DNA from: Neoechinorhynchus agilis
Lineage: Eukaryota; Acanthocephala
Assembly: GCA_051530055.1 (NCBI GenBank)
Contig: CM121342.1
Span: forward strand, 1,302,001 to 1,366,000
Length of the DNA: 64,000 nucleotides
Reading direction: 5' to 3'
Shown here: positions 22,590-34,047 of the stretch, piece after piece
How positions within the stretch are numbered: position 1 is the stretch's first letter
Layout: each line of letters opens with the position of its first letter
Position numbers and translations under genes: made by a program
The notes under the pieces: model-generated
What the model saw: the letters and a program-made list of their open reading frames with translations, nothing else
Databases searched by the model: none
What the model was told of the DNA's origin: nothing

Positions 22590-23072
22590 GATTCGAGTTT
22601 GGCGATGTTTTTCCCCCGGATTGTTGTTGGTGGTGTTGATCATTTATTTTAAAATATTTCGTAAGCTTTTTGCTTACCTCTTCAGTTATATCTACAAATT
22701 AAGCTACAAGTCAAAATTGGACTACAGGCGTGGATCCGCGTCTAACGTTTTCGTTTTGTCAAGAATTTTCGGAAGTACCAGCATATGATTCGCTTTGTTA
22801 CCGTCCACGGTTACATTCCCTGTGAAGTATATTGCCTCCATTACCATTCTCCTCCATAAATTAGCATCAGGCTGTATTATTAATGCTCGTCCGAAGTCCA
22901 CGCCGCAGCTGGTACGGCTTGGCGAACCCCCGGATCCACGCCTATAGTCCAATTTTGACTTTAGCTTAATTTGTAGATATAACTGAAGAGGTAAGCAAAA
23001 AGCTTAGGAAATATTTTAAATAAATGATCAATACCAACAACAATCCGGGGGGGAAAACATCGCCAAACTCGA
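22590..23072. repeat. interrupted palindrome, about 148-bp arms, around a GIY-YIG/RT-tail-like fragment
   Basis: 22590-22737 and 22922-23072 are inverted copies (shared GAGTTTGGCGATGTTTT, AAGCTTTTTGCTTACCTCTT, AATTGGACTA and GGATCC blocks). The spacer on the minus strand (about 22950-22740) encodes a segment with DANLWRRMVMEAI, recalling the region after the GIY-YIG motif in Penelope-like retroelement proteins. This identification is weak. Long inverted terminal copies would fit a Penelope-like or long-TIR element. The second copy is at 41912-42394. Confidence 0.35.
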
Positions 23073-23887
23073 GTTTTGTGTTATCTTCGATTGCTCTCTT
23101 CTGTTCGTAATTAATCGATCTTGAAATTGAAAGCTTATTGATTGATTTTCGATGGCTTTCATGGGTTGGATCTCGAACAGATTCAAGCATGTAAACGCCG
23201 AAACTTCTCGTACGACCGGCGATTTAAGTGGTATCTTAAATCTTAAGTATTTTGTAAATAAAGCACCTAAGAAGGAAATGAACATATTTTGGTCGACTTG
23301 AATAAAGTTTTCAGGATCTACTTTAAACTGTCCATGAACTTTCCACAATTGGACGAGATCAACGGGCTGGTTCCTATCATCATCTTGTACACAGCTAACT
23401 TTAAATGCACCTACCATAGCCATTCCCATGAGAATTTGAACCCCAAACGGATAATCGTTAATGCTGAAATTGACGCCCGAGAGTTTACAGTGGAAAGCTA
23501 TTTCCGGAAAATACTTAACCACTTCAGGACAATCAAATATGAAATCATCCCAGATTCTGACGCTTCCACCAAAATCTACAATACGAGCAAGCATTGGTCC
23601 GCTCTCAGCTACAGGACAATTGAACTTTGTTCTGTAAAAGGTAGCATTGACTACATAGAAACATGAGCTTCTGATTTCATTTCGTAGCACGTGAAATCGT
23701 CTCACGTTACTGCGCAGCAGAATATTTAGCCATAAGAGTTGGTCTTGGCCAGTTGAGTGGATCACAAAAACAAAGTTGTCTGTACTCGATGTGAACTTTA
23801 GCCGAATATACGAGATGGAAATCTCACTCAAGTTACTAACGATTTCAATTTGACTCTTAGCCTCTAATGAAGTTTGAAAATCAGCTG
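23028..23887 (-). CDS. Tudor-domain protein exon, copy A
   Basis: An open minus-strand frame of about 285 codons. The segment CPVAESGPMLARIVDFGG, then VRIWDDFIF, YFPEIAFHCKLSGV has the Tudor-domain pattern (conserved RxVDFG core strand followed by 'lP.qA..C.L.gv'). Tudor proteins bind methylated Arg/Lys ligands and often act in germline RNA granules; that role is family knowledge, not seen here. There is no ATG at the start; a TTTTTATCAG acceptor at about 23888 suggests this is an internal or last exon. Coding-like stretches (ILNEKGLLKFPEEQE; EQTEDINDAGVDVD) just upstream to about 24150 are likely further exons with unresolved junctions. The last residues run into the palindrome, so the 3' end may be borrowed from it. 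Confidence 0.6.
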
Positions 23888-24419
23888 ATAAAAAGTGGCG
23901 TTCGATACTCGATTAGCCTATCTTCGTTTGAATCAACGTCAACGCCAGCGTCATTTATATCTTCAGTTTGTTCAGACGATTTAGTTGATTGTTAATTGGG
24001 GCTCAATTGTGAATTGATATCAAATGAAAAACTTCACTTTTCATTAATGGCTGTTTCCTGCTCTTCAGGAAATTTGAGCAATCCTTTCTCATTGAGTATT
24101 TTCTTATGTTTTTGTTTTACTGATATGTGATAATTATTTCAAAATCTTAGAGATTTGAAAACGAAAAGGCAAGCAATGAAAATAACGTGTATGAAAATGA
24201 AAAAAATATTTTAAATAAATACAAGAAATTACACACAAACTTTCATACAATCTACGCAAAACGTAGACAATGATTTTTTTTGGTTCGTTTCCGAAACGGA
24301 ATCTACGAGAATTATTGATTTAATCGGTTACAGTTTACGCTATTCTTAATTGTGAATTGTTCCAAAATGGTCGAGCAAAATACTAGCAATGAATAGCCCT
24401 CGAGTATAAACTGGTTCCT

Positions 24420-25179
24420 CCGTAAATTAAGGATACAATTCAAGAAAATATTGGTAGCAAACCACAGCAGACTACCAAAATACAAGAAGTTTCCAACTGT
24501 AAATTTTGCGCCATCAACTTGGGAACGACTACTTCAAGACATAGATAAAGAAATGGCCAAAAGGAAGGTACCGAACAAAGAAGATCCACCGTGTAAAATG
24601 TTCGGAAATCATCTTCGGGGGCTTCCTAGAAAGCTTGGAATGGCATTGAACGAAGATTACAAAGTCGAAAACAAGAAATAGGTATCCGGTATCTTGCATA
24701 AAGTTCTTCAAATGAATGCGACAATGGCCGAATACTGCGAATCGAAACTAATACGGATTTTATACCGGATAAAACAAATTAAGGACAATGCAATTCTCGA
24801 AGATCTCATAAAACAATTGGCCTCTAAAATTAAATCAGTTTTTGACAATGCGAAAAAGGATTTAAAACAGAATTGGACCGATACTGAGACCAAGAAACGC
24901 GCAAATGAAGAACATCAACCTGGGACCTCCACAAAGATACGCGGTGTTCAAGATCAAAGTTGGAATAAGTTAATAGATAAAAGCACCGTAACCTCCAAAT
25001 CAACTATCGCAAAACCGTCAAAACTCATTATTCTCCGTCGACGGTTGATGATGAGCCTGGACTCAAGTTACAAAGTCATAAGTGGCGCTCGGGCAAAGAA
25101 TGCTTTTGAAGATATTCTAAAAGGAAAAATTAGCTTTAACGAAATACGAAAGGCCGGACTGATAGATATCTTGAGTTAA
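24420..25179 (+). CDS. unrecognised protein, two frames in tandem, copy A
   Basis: About 24430-24681 encodes a Lys/Pro-rich segment (HSRLPKYKKFPTVNFAPSTW; DIDKEMAKRKVPNKED). 24694-25179 encodes a 161-aa helical, Lys-rich protein (LEDLIKQLASKIKSVFDNAK; ends AGLIDILS). Both lie in the same frame with one TAG between them, and the D copy (39849-40608) has the same arrangement. Possibilities are two genes, a last-exon boundary I cannot resolve, a readthrough product or a pseudogene duplicated as such. No domain recognised. Confidence 0.4.
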
Positions 25180-25437
25180 ATGTTTCCAAATAACGAATCG
25201 AATTGTAATCAAAATAAAAGAGGAATCTCAACCCAAAAGATTTAAGAAAACATGCAATGTAACTGCAGGAGGACGCGGATAATGAAACAAATTCGAAGCA
25301 TCGAAGAAAAAGACTTCACCAACAAGACAAAGAACCAACCAAAGAAAGGTGTCCGCTGATGTGAAATCAGATTGCAATTCAAGCATCGATAGCATGGATC
25401 CAGAAGTTTCTCGGGAGATCAATGACGTAAAATTTAA

Positions 25438-26421
25438 AATAATGATAATTTTTAATAAGGTAAGTTATTCGCAACAACGCTCGACAGAAAATTAGCATTA
25501 GAGAGCGTTCGTCGAATATCCAACGTATTTCTTCACGACGATATTCGAGAGCTTGCAACCTAAAATATATTATCGTTATCAACAACAAGTATTGTAACTA
25601 GCAAATATTTATACAAAGCGCGAATAATGCCTAGTGTCGTGAATTAATAAACAACACCCTCTGAAGTTAGAAAAGTACCTCCTAATTATAAAAAAGCGTT
25701 ATCTGAAAAGTTACAATTTTTGCAAACGGAAAACGGATTCCAAAACTAAAAAAGAAATCAAAACTTTTGAGACGAAACTTTAAGACGCATTAAAAAAATT
25801 TCAGTCGAGTCCAACGTAAAATTTTAAAATTGTTTACTTTAAGTTCGGATTAATAATGATGTGAAATAAATAGAATTATTAAATCTTAAATTTATTGACG
25901 TTTCAATATCAATAACCAAGGTAGTTTGTCCGGCTTTTTTAAGCAAGCATACATGATTTATAGTTTCATCAACGCTCCCATTCATCGGCGCTGGCCAAAA
26001 TGCTAGCCGCATTGTCCCGCTGCACCGCAATGCTTATTTTTTAGAAAAACGAAGGAAAACATTTAGATTTTACCGAAGTCACCGTACCTTTCTATCTAAT
26101 TTAAAAAATTGCTGCAAATAACAATTAACAAAATCCAACCTTACAGAAGATATTACATTTTTTCATTGTTTTGAGTTTTCATTCTATCGTTGCATTTTCC
26201 ATAAATTCGATTCTGGCACAGATAAACGTAATTTAAATAAGTGCGTTTTCATTTTTGCGCTTCTAATTTCATCAGCGCAAACAATGCAGACGAAGATAAT
26301 TGTAATGTATTTCTCTGACCTGTTTTAGCCTGCAAATTGAACACTTAACCTGTAGGTTCTCTGACCGTTTGGGCCCATTTCTCGCTTTTTTTGAATTAAA
26401 ACTAAAGACTACTTTTGACAA
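25438..26421. other. 985-bp segment present in arm A but absent from D
   Basis: At the matching point arm D reads straight across with short A/T microhomology. The A segment is AT-rich and holds a small LINE 3'-end fragment at about 25970-26045 (minus), similar to the tail at 55126-55200 (shared GGCGCTGGCCAAAATGCT). So either LINE-associated DNA inserted in A, or D lost it. Confidence 0.55.
25970..26045 (-). mobile_element. LINE 3'-end scrap
   Basis: About 75 bp closely matching the end of the LINE fragment at 55126 onwards; it encodes part of the 'RGNAAS' tail. Too short to be more than debris. Confidence 0.55.
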
Positions 26422-26553
26422 TTTTTTGCGTGAAGTCTTCGTTCAAAATACCAACTATTCTATTGTCTCAATTTAACCGAATAAAAACAATTCGTCCATT
26501 TTAGTTCCTCTTTCGTCACGTAGGAGAACTGTGTTTTTGAACATTTGAACACG

Positions 26554-27195
26554 CTTTTTATCCCTTTCCCTCTTTATTATTGCATCAGTAACTTCCTTTA
26601 AATGAAAATTTTCCTTTGTTTATATCAATGATGTGTTCATTTGCGGTTTCTTATCCTATTGACGATCAATATTGTCGCGTAATCTCATGTAGATCTTATT
26701 TTTTCGTTATATTCCGGATGAAATGAAAGACGTGCAATTATTAAAAATCCACCCTCTATCGCTCTACGCGACTTTAGTGGTAGATGAGGATCTAACTCTA
26801 AGAATTTCTTTATGAAATCGGTAAATCATCTTCATCTTCTCTGAGTAACAAAATCCACAGAAGTTTTGAACATGAGTGTATTCTTCAATCGATATTGAAA
26901 GCTTCGATAATTTACACAATTTTTTATCGGAGAAAGGATCATTGCTTGTGCCTTCAAACAGCAACTTTCTTGTATGCTCCCCTTGGATCGCGGTTATTTT
27001 GCTAGGTTGCTCAAGTTCGCAAGATGCAACGTTAGTTACTAAACCGGAGCGAGTCAGATTCGTTTCACGGGTCGCCAATGGAGGCACGTGATCTCAGGCG
27101 CAAATTTATGTTCGTCTTTACGACTGTTAATTCTTAGTTTCAAAAAACTTTTTATTTGAACTGAGCAAGTACTTTATTCTTATAACTTTCAGCCG
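26554..27195. other. spacer with a weak minus-strand frame
   Basis: A 107-codon minus-strand frame at 26764-27087 has no recognised domain. It overlaps a diverged copy (about 27040-27190) of the duplicated segment seen at 20280-20420 (shared GGAGGCACGTGAT). I see no firm gene. Confidence 0.35.
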
Positions 27196-27201
27196 CATTC
27201 G

Positions 27202-27339
27202 GAGGGACAGGGCCAATCCTCTTATGGGGCCAGTGGACGATCTCAAAACCTGACCCTACCCTTACCGCAGCCTCGCAACCGCCGTGGAACCCAGCGACCA
27301 GTGGACTTGAACCACGCGCACCACTAAGCCACTGGGCCT
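27202..27339 (-). mobile_element. tRNA-derived SINE-like element
   Basis: On the minus strand an A-box-like TGGCTTAGTGG (27331-27321) is followed by a B-box GGTTCAAGTCC (27313-27303), then a GC-richer body of about 100 bp. CATTCG flanks both sides (27196-27201 and 27340-27345) as a possible 6-bp target duplication. The A and B boxes are only 7 nt apart, much closer than in a tRNA, so the promoter is probably inactive. No second copy seen in the window. Confidence 0.45.
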
Positions 27340-27785
27340 CATTCGCACTAAACCTGCCATTATTAATTTTTTACATTTAAAATAATTGTTTTAAAGTAAA
27401 AATGGATGGTTATTTCAGAGCGCGCAATTCTAAAACAGTAAAAAAGGATAATTTTGAGCATCGTAACTTGTTAATATTGTGGCTGTAATTTCGAAACTAC
27501 AAGGGCGATACTTCTGCAAATATTTATTAGGAAAAAAAGTCTAGAGTTAATATTCTGTAATAAATGCGATGAAATTATTGGAAGGTTCCCCGATATTCAC
27601 GACATTTAAGTAGTTGAAGTTTTTAACACCAAGACGGATTTTATTTTTGGTTGTTTTCATCTTTCTGTATTACGAGATGACTTTTTGACATTTGTTTTAC
27701 GGTTTCACCAACGTCGTTTTTAGGTTAGACTTGAAAATCTTTACCAACTACTCTAGACTCTTACGGACTTTATATCACTTAGAAG

Positions 27786-28013
27786 ATGGATCTTACCTGG
27801 TTATATATTGTATTACCGATTGTGCTCTTCGTAGTATTGATGGGTCTGCTGGCCATCATTCTAATGTATATATTTCTCTGTTCTAAAATACGAGCTAATT
27901 TTAATTTAGGCGATATCAAGGCAGTTTATACCGCCGTGGAATGCTTCCCGTGCCGTATTTTTTCGGAGGCATGTTTGGAGGCAACCAAAGGAACTTTACA
28001 GGGCCGTGATTAA
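27786..28013 (+). CDS. 75-aa membrane peptide, copy 2 (type T/P)
   Basis: Same family as 21415-21642 but with a different N-terminal half (MDLTWLYIVLPIV) and a tail reading NLGDIKAVYTAVECF. Hydrophobic span residues 3-33. The upstream 300 bp (AAGGGCGATACTTCTGC to TCACTTAGAAG) is shared with the other copies, so the promoter region was duplicated too. The sequence diverges soon after the stop. Confidence 0.5.
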   Translation: MDLTWLYIVLPIVLFVVLMGLLAIILMYIFLCSKIRANFNLGDIKAVYTAVECFPCRIFSEACLEATKGTLQGRD

Positions 28014-28414
28014 TGGTTATGTTCAAGCTTTTGATAAAGATCGATTTTTTTCCATGCGAAATGAAACTAGTGGTTTTTGAATTTTCGAATTATATATCAA
28101 TAGCATTAAGTGATGCACTAACTTAGATTTCTATTTGTTATTTGTTACAATTGGTCATATTGAGAATTATCTAAATTGTAATAAGGACTGTAATTTAGTT
28201 GTAAACATATTTAAAGTAATTATCACTTTTTAAAGTTCAAATGTGAATACATTTTGTAATATCTAACTGATTTGTGAAAAGTTACGTTTTTTAATTTAGT
28301 TTTTATACTCGAGCAGTTTTTTGTCTTACCTTGTGATATTGATGACCGTAATTGTGTATTCAAATTGATTTAAAAGTCAAATTGTCATTTTACATTTTCG
28401 AAAGGTCAACAGCG

Positions 28415-29215
28415 AGTAGGTACCCGTCAATGGTTGCAAACAATCAGTTTGGGACTCACCCCCTGGTAGCGAGAATCCATAACTCTCTAATTTAAGATTC
28501 TCGTGACCTGGTGAACCGAGCTTGATTGGGGGCAGTCTCTACAAGAGAATCGGGTGCTTGGCTCAACGCTATCCCGAGCGCTTCTGTGAGTATTCTTCTC
28601 TCCGACGAGTCCGTAAAGAATGCAGATTAGGAGTACCGACATCCCATCGCAGCCGTTAAGGAGCGACCCTGGAACCATTAGGACGCCATGGTCTCGTTTG
28701 TCGGCAATCAGGCGGAATTGCTCACGGCACGTTGAAGTAAACTCATTTCTTAATCGTGCCCTGAATACTGTGAATGCGCCCAACATCCTTAAAATTTGCC
28801 GACTTGATGGCCGTAGACCGGACGGTGTCAGTATTCCCGTGGCGCGAAGGAAAATGTTTTCTTTGGGACGCCAGGTTCGTGGACACGATCGCAGCAAGCA
28901 ACATAAAATTCGCCACCATTAAACCCGCGGCGAGCAGCAACTGCCGCTGCGAAACTTAAAAAGATTAAATACAGGGATCTGAATCGAAATCATTATTTCG
29001 CCCCCTTTGGCGTCGAGACACTCGGGTCGTTTGGTACGGCGGTGCAGGACCTGGTCAAGCAATTGTCTAAGAGATTGAGACGAATCACTGGCGATCAGAG
29101 GGTAGGAGCATTCCTCCTACAAAACATTAGTCTGGCTGTGCAACGAGGGAACGCTGCATCCGTCCTTTCAACCGTTACAAAAGGACGGCAACTGAGTGGT
29201 CCAGAGCGGTAGTGT
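28415..29215 (+). mobile_element. LINE 3' fragment: C-terminal RPDG...WD domain
   Basis: The plus strand encodes, in broken frames, ESGAWLNAIP, then NSFLNRALN, CRLDGRRPDGV, and finally FGVETLGSFGTAVQDLVKQL and LAVQRGNAASVL. This order (zinc-knuckle region, RPDG motif, VETLG tail) is the C-terminus of a non-LTR retrotransposon polyprotein type common in invertebrates. The RPDG/WD pattern suggests a restriction-like endonuclease as in R2/R4-type elements; clade uncertain. 5'-truncated with several frame breaks. Copies at 34485-35276 and 51120-51890 are duplicates. Confidence 0.65.
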
Positions 29216-29635
29216 GAATGATTTCATGACATTTATAATAAGAACGAAATTACCACAATTAGCATATATTTTTATTGATGATTTAAGGATGGAAAACTTG
29301 GGAAAGACGACCATCGTCGATTAGTTACCTCCTTCACATACAAAAAGTACTTGCAGGTATGCGATTCTCGTCTTTGAACAAAGAGATAAAGCAATTCCAT
29401 GGAATTTAAAATTCAAAGCACTTTGCACAAAATATAACCGCTTCTGGTATAAAAAGCTCACATGGTATTACAACTTTGTCCCACTCAGCACACTGGAGTT
29501 CAATGTAACAGCCGATTGATTTGAAGTTCCCATTGTTAAGGTAATGAACACTCAAGGGTTTTGAAAATAAATACTTTTCCACACACAATCCTGAAGTTTG
29601 ACTAATTAAGTTTATTAAAAGCTTGAACATAACCA

Positions 29636-29863
29636 TTAATCACGGCCCTGTAAAGTTCCTTTGGTTGCCTCCAAACATGCCTCCGAAAAAATACGGCACG
29701 GGAAGCATTCCACGGCGGTATAAACTGCCTTGATATCGCCTAAATTAAAATTAGCTCGTATTTTAGAACAGAGAAATATATACATTAGAATGATGGCCAG
29801 CAGACCAAGGAGTATAGTCATGCCACAAATCCCTAATGAAATATATAACCAGAGAAGATCCAT
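29636..29863 (-). CDS. 75-aa membrane peptide, copy in arm B (mosaic)
   Basis: The N-terminal half (MDLLWLYISLGICGMTILLG) is like the A/D type; the C-terminal half (NLGDIKAVYTAVECF...TLQGRD) is like the 27786 type. Its inverted-repeat partner at 50459 has the other N-terminal type, so the 5' half was exchanged after the B/C duplication. Its upstream region matches the copy at 33820. Confidence 0.5.
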   Translation of the reverse strand: MDLLWLYISLGICGMTILLGLLAIILMYIFLCSKIRANFNLGDIKAVYTAVECFPCRIFSEACLEATKGTLQGRD

Positions 29864-31053
29864 CTTCTAAGTGATATAAAGTCCGTAAGTCTAGAGTAGT
29901 TGATAAAGATTTTCAAGTCTTACCTAGAAACGACGGTGGTGAAACCGTAAAATAAATGTCAAAAAGTCATCTCGTAATACAGAAAGATGAAAACAACCAA
30001 AAATAAAATCCGTCTTGGTGTTAAAAACTTCAACTACTTAAATGTCGTGTATATCGAGGAACCTTCCAATAATTTGTTGCATTTACTACAGAATTGGACT
30101 TTAGACTATATTTTTAATCCTAAATACCTGCAGATGTGTCGCCCTTGTAGTTTCGAAATTACAGCCACAATATTAACAAATTACGATGTTCAAAATTATC
30201 CCATTTTAATGTTTTAGAATTGCGTGCTCGATTCTGATCACCCACTTTTATTTTAAAATTATTATTTTTCAGATAAAAATTGCTTAGAAAGACTATGAAT
30301 ATGCAATGAAAATAAATCATGACAATATGAATTAAACCGAATTGGAGCTTTGTCGAGACATTGAAGTATTAATTTCTACCTTGTAAACACTTCAGATCGC
30401 ATATAACCTGAGATTAAATCGATGGCTTTTATTTATGTCATCTTTAAGATAATAATCGTTTCAATTTTTTTACAGTTCATAATATTTATTGTGATTTATT
30501 GTAATGCTGACATGCTAATTTCTCGATTAAGGCAGTCTCACATTATCGCGATGACTAATGTTTCACAGATGAAAATACGATAAATAGACCGATTCAAAAA
30601 TGAAATTATTTATTAATTGTAGTTTTTCTGCTTTTTAAATACAAAAACAATTAAAGTAGTCTTTCTTAAATAAATGCATAAATCAAATTTCTTGAGTATT
30701 TCAAGCTCCCATAAAAGTTCTCAGTCTTCAAAATAACCATTTTATGAGATTTAAAAGTTGTAAGAATATAGTGTTTGCTCAATTCAAATCAAAAGTTTTT
30801 AGAAACAAAAAATGACCACGTCGTGAAGACGAACATTAATTTGCGAATGAAATCACGTGCCTCCATCACCGACCCTTGAAACGAATCTCATTGGCTACAA
30901 GCTAAAAAAAAGGGCAATACGAATAAAGTACATTCATGCAAAAAAGGGTTTATATCTTCTGGAGAAAAAGTGTTCAGATAAACGTATAGAAAAGTATTCA
31001 TTTTCTTGCTCCGTCAAATTTTGCTTAAAAAACCGATCGCATTTTTTCGTTAT

Positions 31054-31413
31054 ATGTATTCTCCATCGGACACATATTTAAATACGGAAATAATCCAAGA
31101 ATGCGTCAACAAGTCTAAAAATATTATTTGTAAGGAAATTCGAGTTACAAGATATTCTCATCTTATCGTTCGAAAGCACATTATTCGTCCTTGCATAGAA
31201 GGCGTACGTCCAACTGTCATAACGGTAAACCTCAGTTTTTTAAATCTTGATGAAAATTCCAATTTCTTTTAGCTTGAACTCATCGATGGTCGTTTCTGTG
31301 ATATTTTAATGAATATCAGAGAATCCAGTGAAGGAATATTCACTGGGTATTTTATGCACGTTTTGGCATTGAACAGCGCCCGTCCACCTTCATTTGTAGA
31401 AAGACGCGACTAA
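31054..31413 (+). CDS. two-exon 103-aa protein, copy B
   Basis: Same exon structure as copy A: exon 1 31054-31224, 48-nt intron, exon 2 31273-31413. Coding sequence appears identical or nearly so to A. It converges on the four-TM gene of arm B. Confidence 0.65.
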
Positions 31414-31684
31414 AAAGTTGCGTTTGAAATCAAACCAAAAAAATATTTGAACAAAAAAATTCATAACTTACAGTTTTCAACAAAAATTGTAATTGAATCG
31501 TCCAAGAATGAGTGGATTTTTTAAACGAATGATTGGATTTGGAATTTTCAAGACTCAATCGAATCTAAGTGCGTAGCTTATATTTATAACCGCGTTGCTT
31601 TGATTTGAATATCTTCGACGAATATTGATTACTATATGAAAAATGCTATATGAGACTATTAAAAGCAATTGATCAACAACTTCG

Positions 31685-32546
31685 TTAATGCCACATTCGT
31701 GCTTTTTGTTGATTTCCATCCAGTGAGTCTACATCGAACTCCTTTGAATGCGCGATCTTTAGATCGTATCGCTTTTGTTTCGATCCACTGCTTTCATATA
31801 AATCCGATTTTCGGTAAATCATTTGGAAATTATGAACGGGAAGATTCATTTGAAGAATACTAAAATATTTTGCGCATTTTAGAAGAGGCGAAAATGAAAT
31901 ACTAATTCGCTTACCTGCAATTTTTGTCCATAAATCCTCCACCAAAGATTCTCTTTTTATATGTAGCGAGAATATAAATCGTCGTTTGAGACAAAAACAG
32001 AGAGATTAAAGATGATGTCAAACTTGACAATGCCAAATGAAATGAACTCGTATGAATACCGTCCTCCACGTCTACGTAAAAGACGTACATGCCAAGGGCG
32101 AGTAGTTCCGAGAGCACTGAAAAATAAAGTGAATTAATAGCCAAAGATAAAGGATATACGAACATGAGACTTGTCCACACGTCGATGAAAATTGCATTAA
32201 AGCAAACGCTGCTCGTCTCGTTGTGTAAATAAACGCAACGGCGAATAGAAATGCTGAGGTTGATAAGAAGGCGCTGCTCAGCATCAGTTTGCTTATGATC
32301 CTCTCTGAGTAAAGCTATTTTGAAATTCAATAAGCCAAAAAACTTACCTTCTATTAGAACTAATGAACCGTTTAAGATTTCTTTAAACTTCTCTCCTGAA
32401 GGGAAATTTAAAGGACCGATGGACGCGTTCAAATTCGGAATTCGTGTCCATGGTTGTATTAAAATTGCAATCCAGGTAAGCAAAGAAGTCAGAAAAAAGA
32501 AGAACACTGAGGCAAAGCTTACGAGCGTAAGCATTTTTGAATTCAT
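31685..32546 (-). CDS. four-TM membrane protein, copy B
   Basis: Exons 32546-32348, 32304-32164, 32116-31915 and 31859-31685 with the same splice sites as copy A. The one residue change I see in exon 1 is NLNAS for NLNTS, which removes one of the two potential N-glycosylation sites. Confidence 0.7.
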
Positions 32547-32984
32547 TTAGTGTAAAGTCCTTAAAGGGAATAAGAAATCGTTTCTATGCCTTTATCCTAT
32601 TCGATTATTATTTTATTCTTAACGACAAATAAAACAAGCAATAAATATTTGCACAAAAATTTATTTGAAAGAAATGCCCAAATTCTGTTATTTCTCTTTT
32701 TGTTTTTCTTTGTGAAGCATAATGAATTTTTAGAGGCAGGAACTTATATTTCTCATGAACCTAATAATGGAGTCTTCTTTTAGAACAAGAATCTGCAGGC
32801 CAAAAGATAAACATTGTTGTACTCTGGGTAAGGATTGCAGGGAAATAAAAACGATGCCGAATTTGACGGCTAAAAACGACAAGTCAACTTACCACAAATT
32901 GTACCATCAGTAACTCGCCAAAAGTCCAATCCTCACAATCATTCTTCAAAATTATGTTTTGTTGGCGGGAGGAACTTTAGTGAT

Positions 32985-33252
32985 CTATAACGATCGACTA
33001 CGACTTTTGGAGATTGCACTAAAATGAATATCACGTTGTTGCTTTTATTTCACTAAAGGCTTAAACCTAGTCGAATTTTCCTATTTCTTGATAGCCCAGG
33101 AATGTCTCTACATCCCAACGACGATGTTAACAGAAAGCTTACCAGATAGCGCAAATCTTGATGCCATGACATTTTGCGCAATAGAAGGCACCATGAGAAC
33201 CGTCTAAAAGTTTGAGGCAATTAGAACATTGAAGATGAAGACATCCGTTTCG
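32985..33252 (-). CDS. LSD1-like zinc-ribbon gene, 3' exons, copy B (5' end lost)
   Basis: Exon 33252-33143 follows a TTATAG acceptor and ends at a GTAAGC donor; the next exon follows an ATTTCAG acceptor and ends with TAG at 32985-32987. The joined peptide has CSNCLKLLDGSHGAFYCAKC, then HGIKICAIC and a basic Ser/Arg end. CxxC-x2-LL-x4-GA-x2-CxxC matches the LSD1-type zinc-finger spacing closely. The arm B breakpoint lies about 30 bp upstream of the exon, so 5' exons are missing here. Confidence 0.4.
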
Positions 33253-33344
33253 CTATAACGGCAAAAATTATTTAATTCGAAGCCTTTCTAAGCATCAATT
33301 TTTTTATTTGGAGGATAATGGTTTTAAATTAAAAGAATTTATTT

Positions 33345-33480
33345 GTTCCAATATTTCGGCAGAATCTTATGCTTTTATCAAAGTTCTTCGTAAGTTTTGC
33401 TATAGACGAACTTACATATTTCAAAACTTACAAGCAACCTTGATGAAGAAATGAGATTGTGCCGAAATATTGGAACCAAT
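33345..33480. repeat. foldback element, second copy
   Basis: Same structure as at 20933-21068, beginning just after the B arm breakpoint at 33280, with a few substitutions. Confidence 0.55.
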
Positions 33481-33819
33481 AAAAAAAATTTAATTTTAAC
33501 GCCAGATGCAAACATGAACAATTTAATTTTAAACAAGGACGATACTTCTGCAAATATTTATTGGGAAAAATAAAGTCTAGAGTTAATATTCTGTAGTAAA
33601 TGCGATCAAATTATTGGAAGGTTCCTAGATATGCACAACATTTAAGTATTTGAGGTTTTTATGACTAAAATGGATTTTATTTTTTGTTGTTTTCATCTTT
33701 CTGTATTACGAGATGACTTTTTGACATTTATTTTACGGTTTCACCACCGTCGTTTCTAGGTAAGACTTGAAAATCTTTATCAACTACTCTAGACTTACGG
33801 ACTTTATATCACTTAGAAG

Positions 33820-34047
33820 ATGGATCTTCTCTGGTTATATATTTCATTAGGGATTTGTGGCATGACTATACTCCTTGGTCTGCTGGCCATCATTCTAATG
33901 TATATATTTCTCTGTTCTAAAATACGAGCTAATTTTAATTTAGGCGATATCAAGGCAGTTTATACCGCCGTGGAATGCTTCCCGTGCCGTATTTTTTCGG
34001 AGGCATGTTTGGAGGCAACCAAAGCAACTTTACAGGACCGTGATTAA
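33820..34047 (+). CDS. 75-aa membrane peptide, copy 4 (mosaic)
   Basis: N-terminal half as in 29636-29863, C-terminal half NLGDIKAVYT... but ending KATLQDRD like the A type. The following 76-codon frame (34047-34277) overlaps the stop as TAATG but contains the likely polyadenylation signal AATAAA, so I do not call it a gene. Confidence 0.5.
   Translation: MDLLWLYISLGICGMTILLGLLAIILMYIFLCSKIRANFNLGDIKAVYTAVECFPCRIFSEACLEATKATLQDRD

Larger units (their letters stand above)
19597..26553. repeat. segmental duplication arm A, inverted partner of 39456-45387
   Basis: Reverse-complement matching to arm D starts at about 19597 (coordinates sum to 64984, later 65028) and holds with very few changes to 25437. 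After about 985 bp present only in A it resumes at about 26421 and ends near 26553. Predicted proteins in the two arms are identical or differ by single residues, so the duplication is recent. Confidence 0.9.
28409..33280. repeat. segmental duplication arm B, inverted partner of 46860-51896
   Basis: Reverse-complement coordinates sum to about 80144 at the outer end and 80322 at the inner end, with small indels. The arm holds a LINE tail, a 75-aa gene, the 103-aa gene, the four-TM gene and the zinc-ribbon gene end. A 13.6-kb spacer separates B from C. Confidence 0.9.

Noticed and set aside
23289-23666. 125-codon frame antisense to the Tudor exon (also 41318-41695)
   Set aside because: Opposite-strand shadow; the Tudor motif order fits the other strand.
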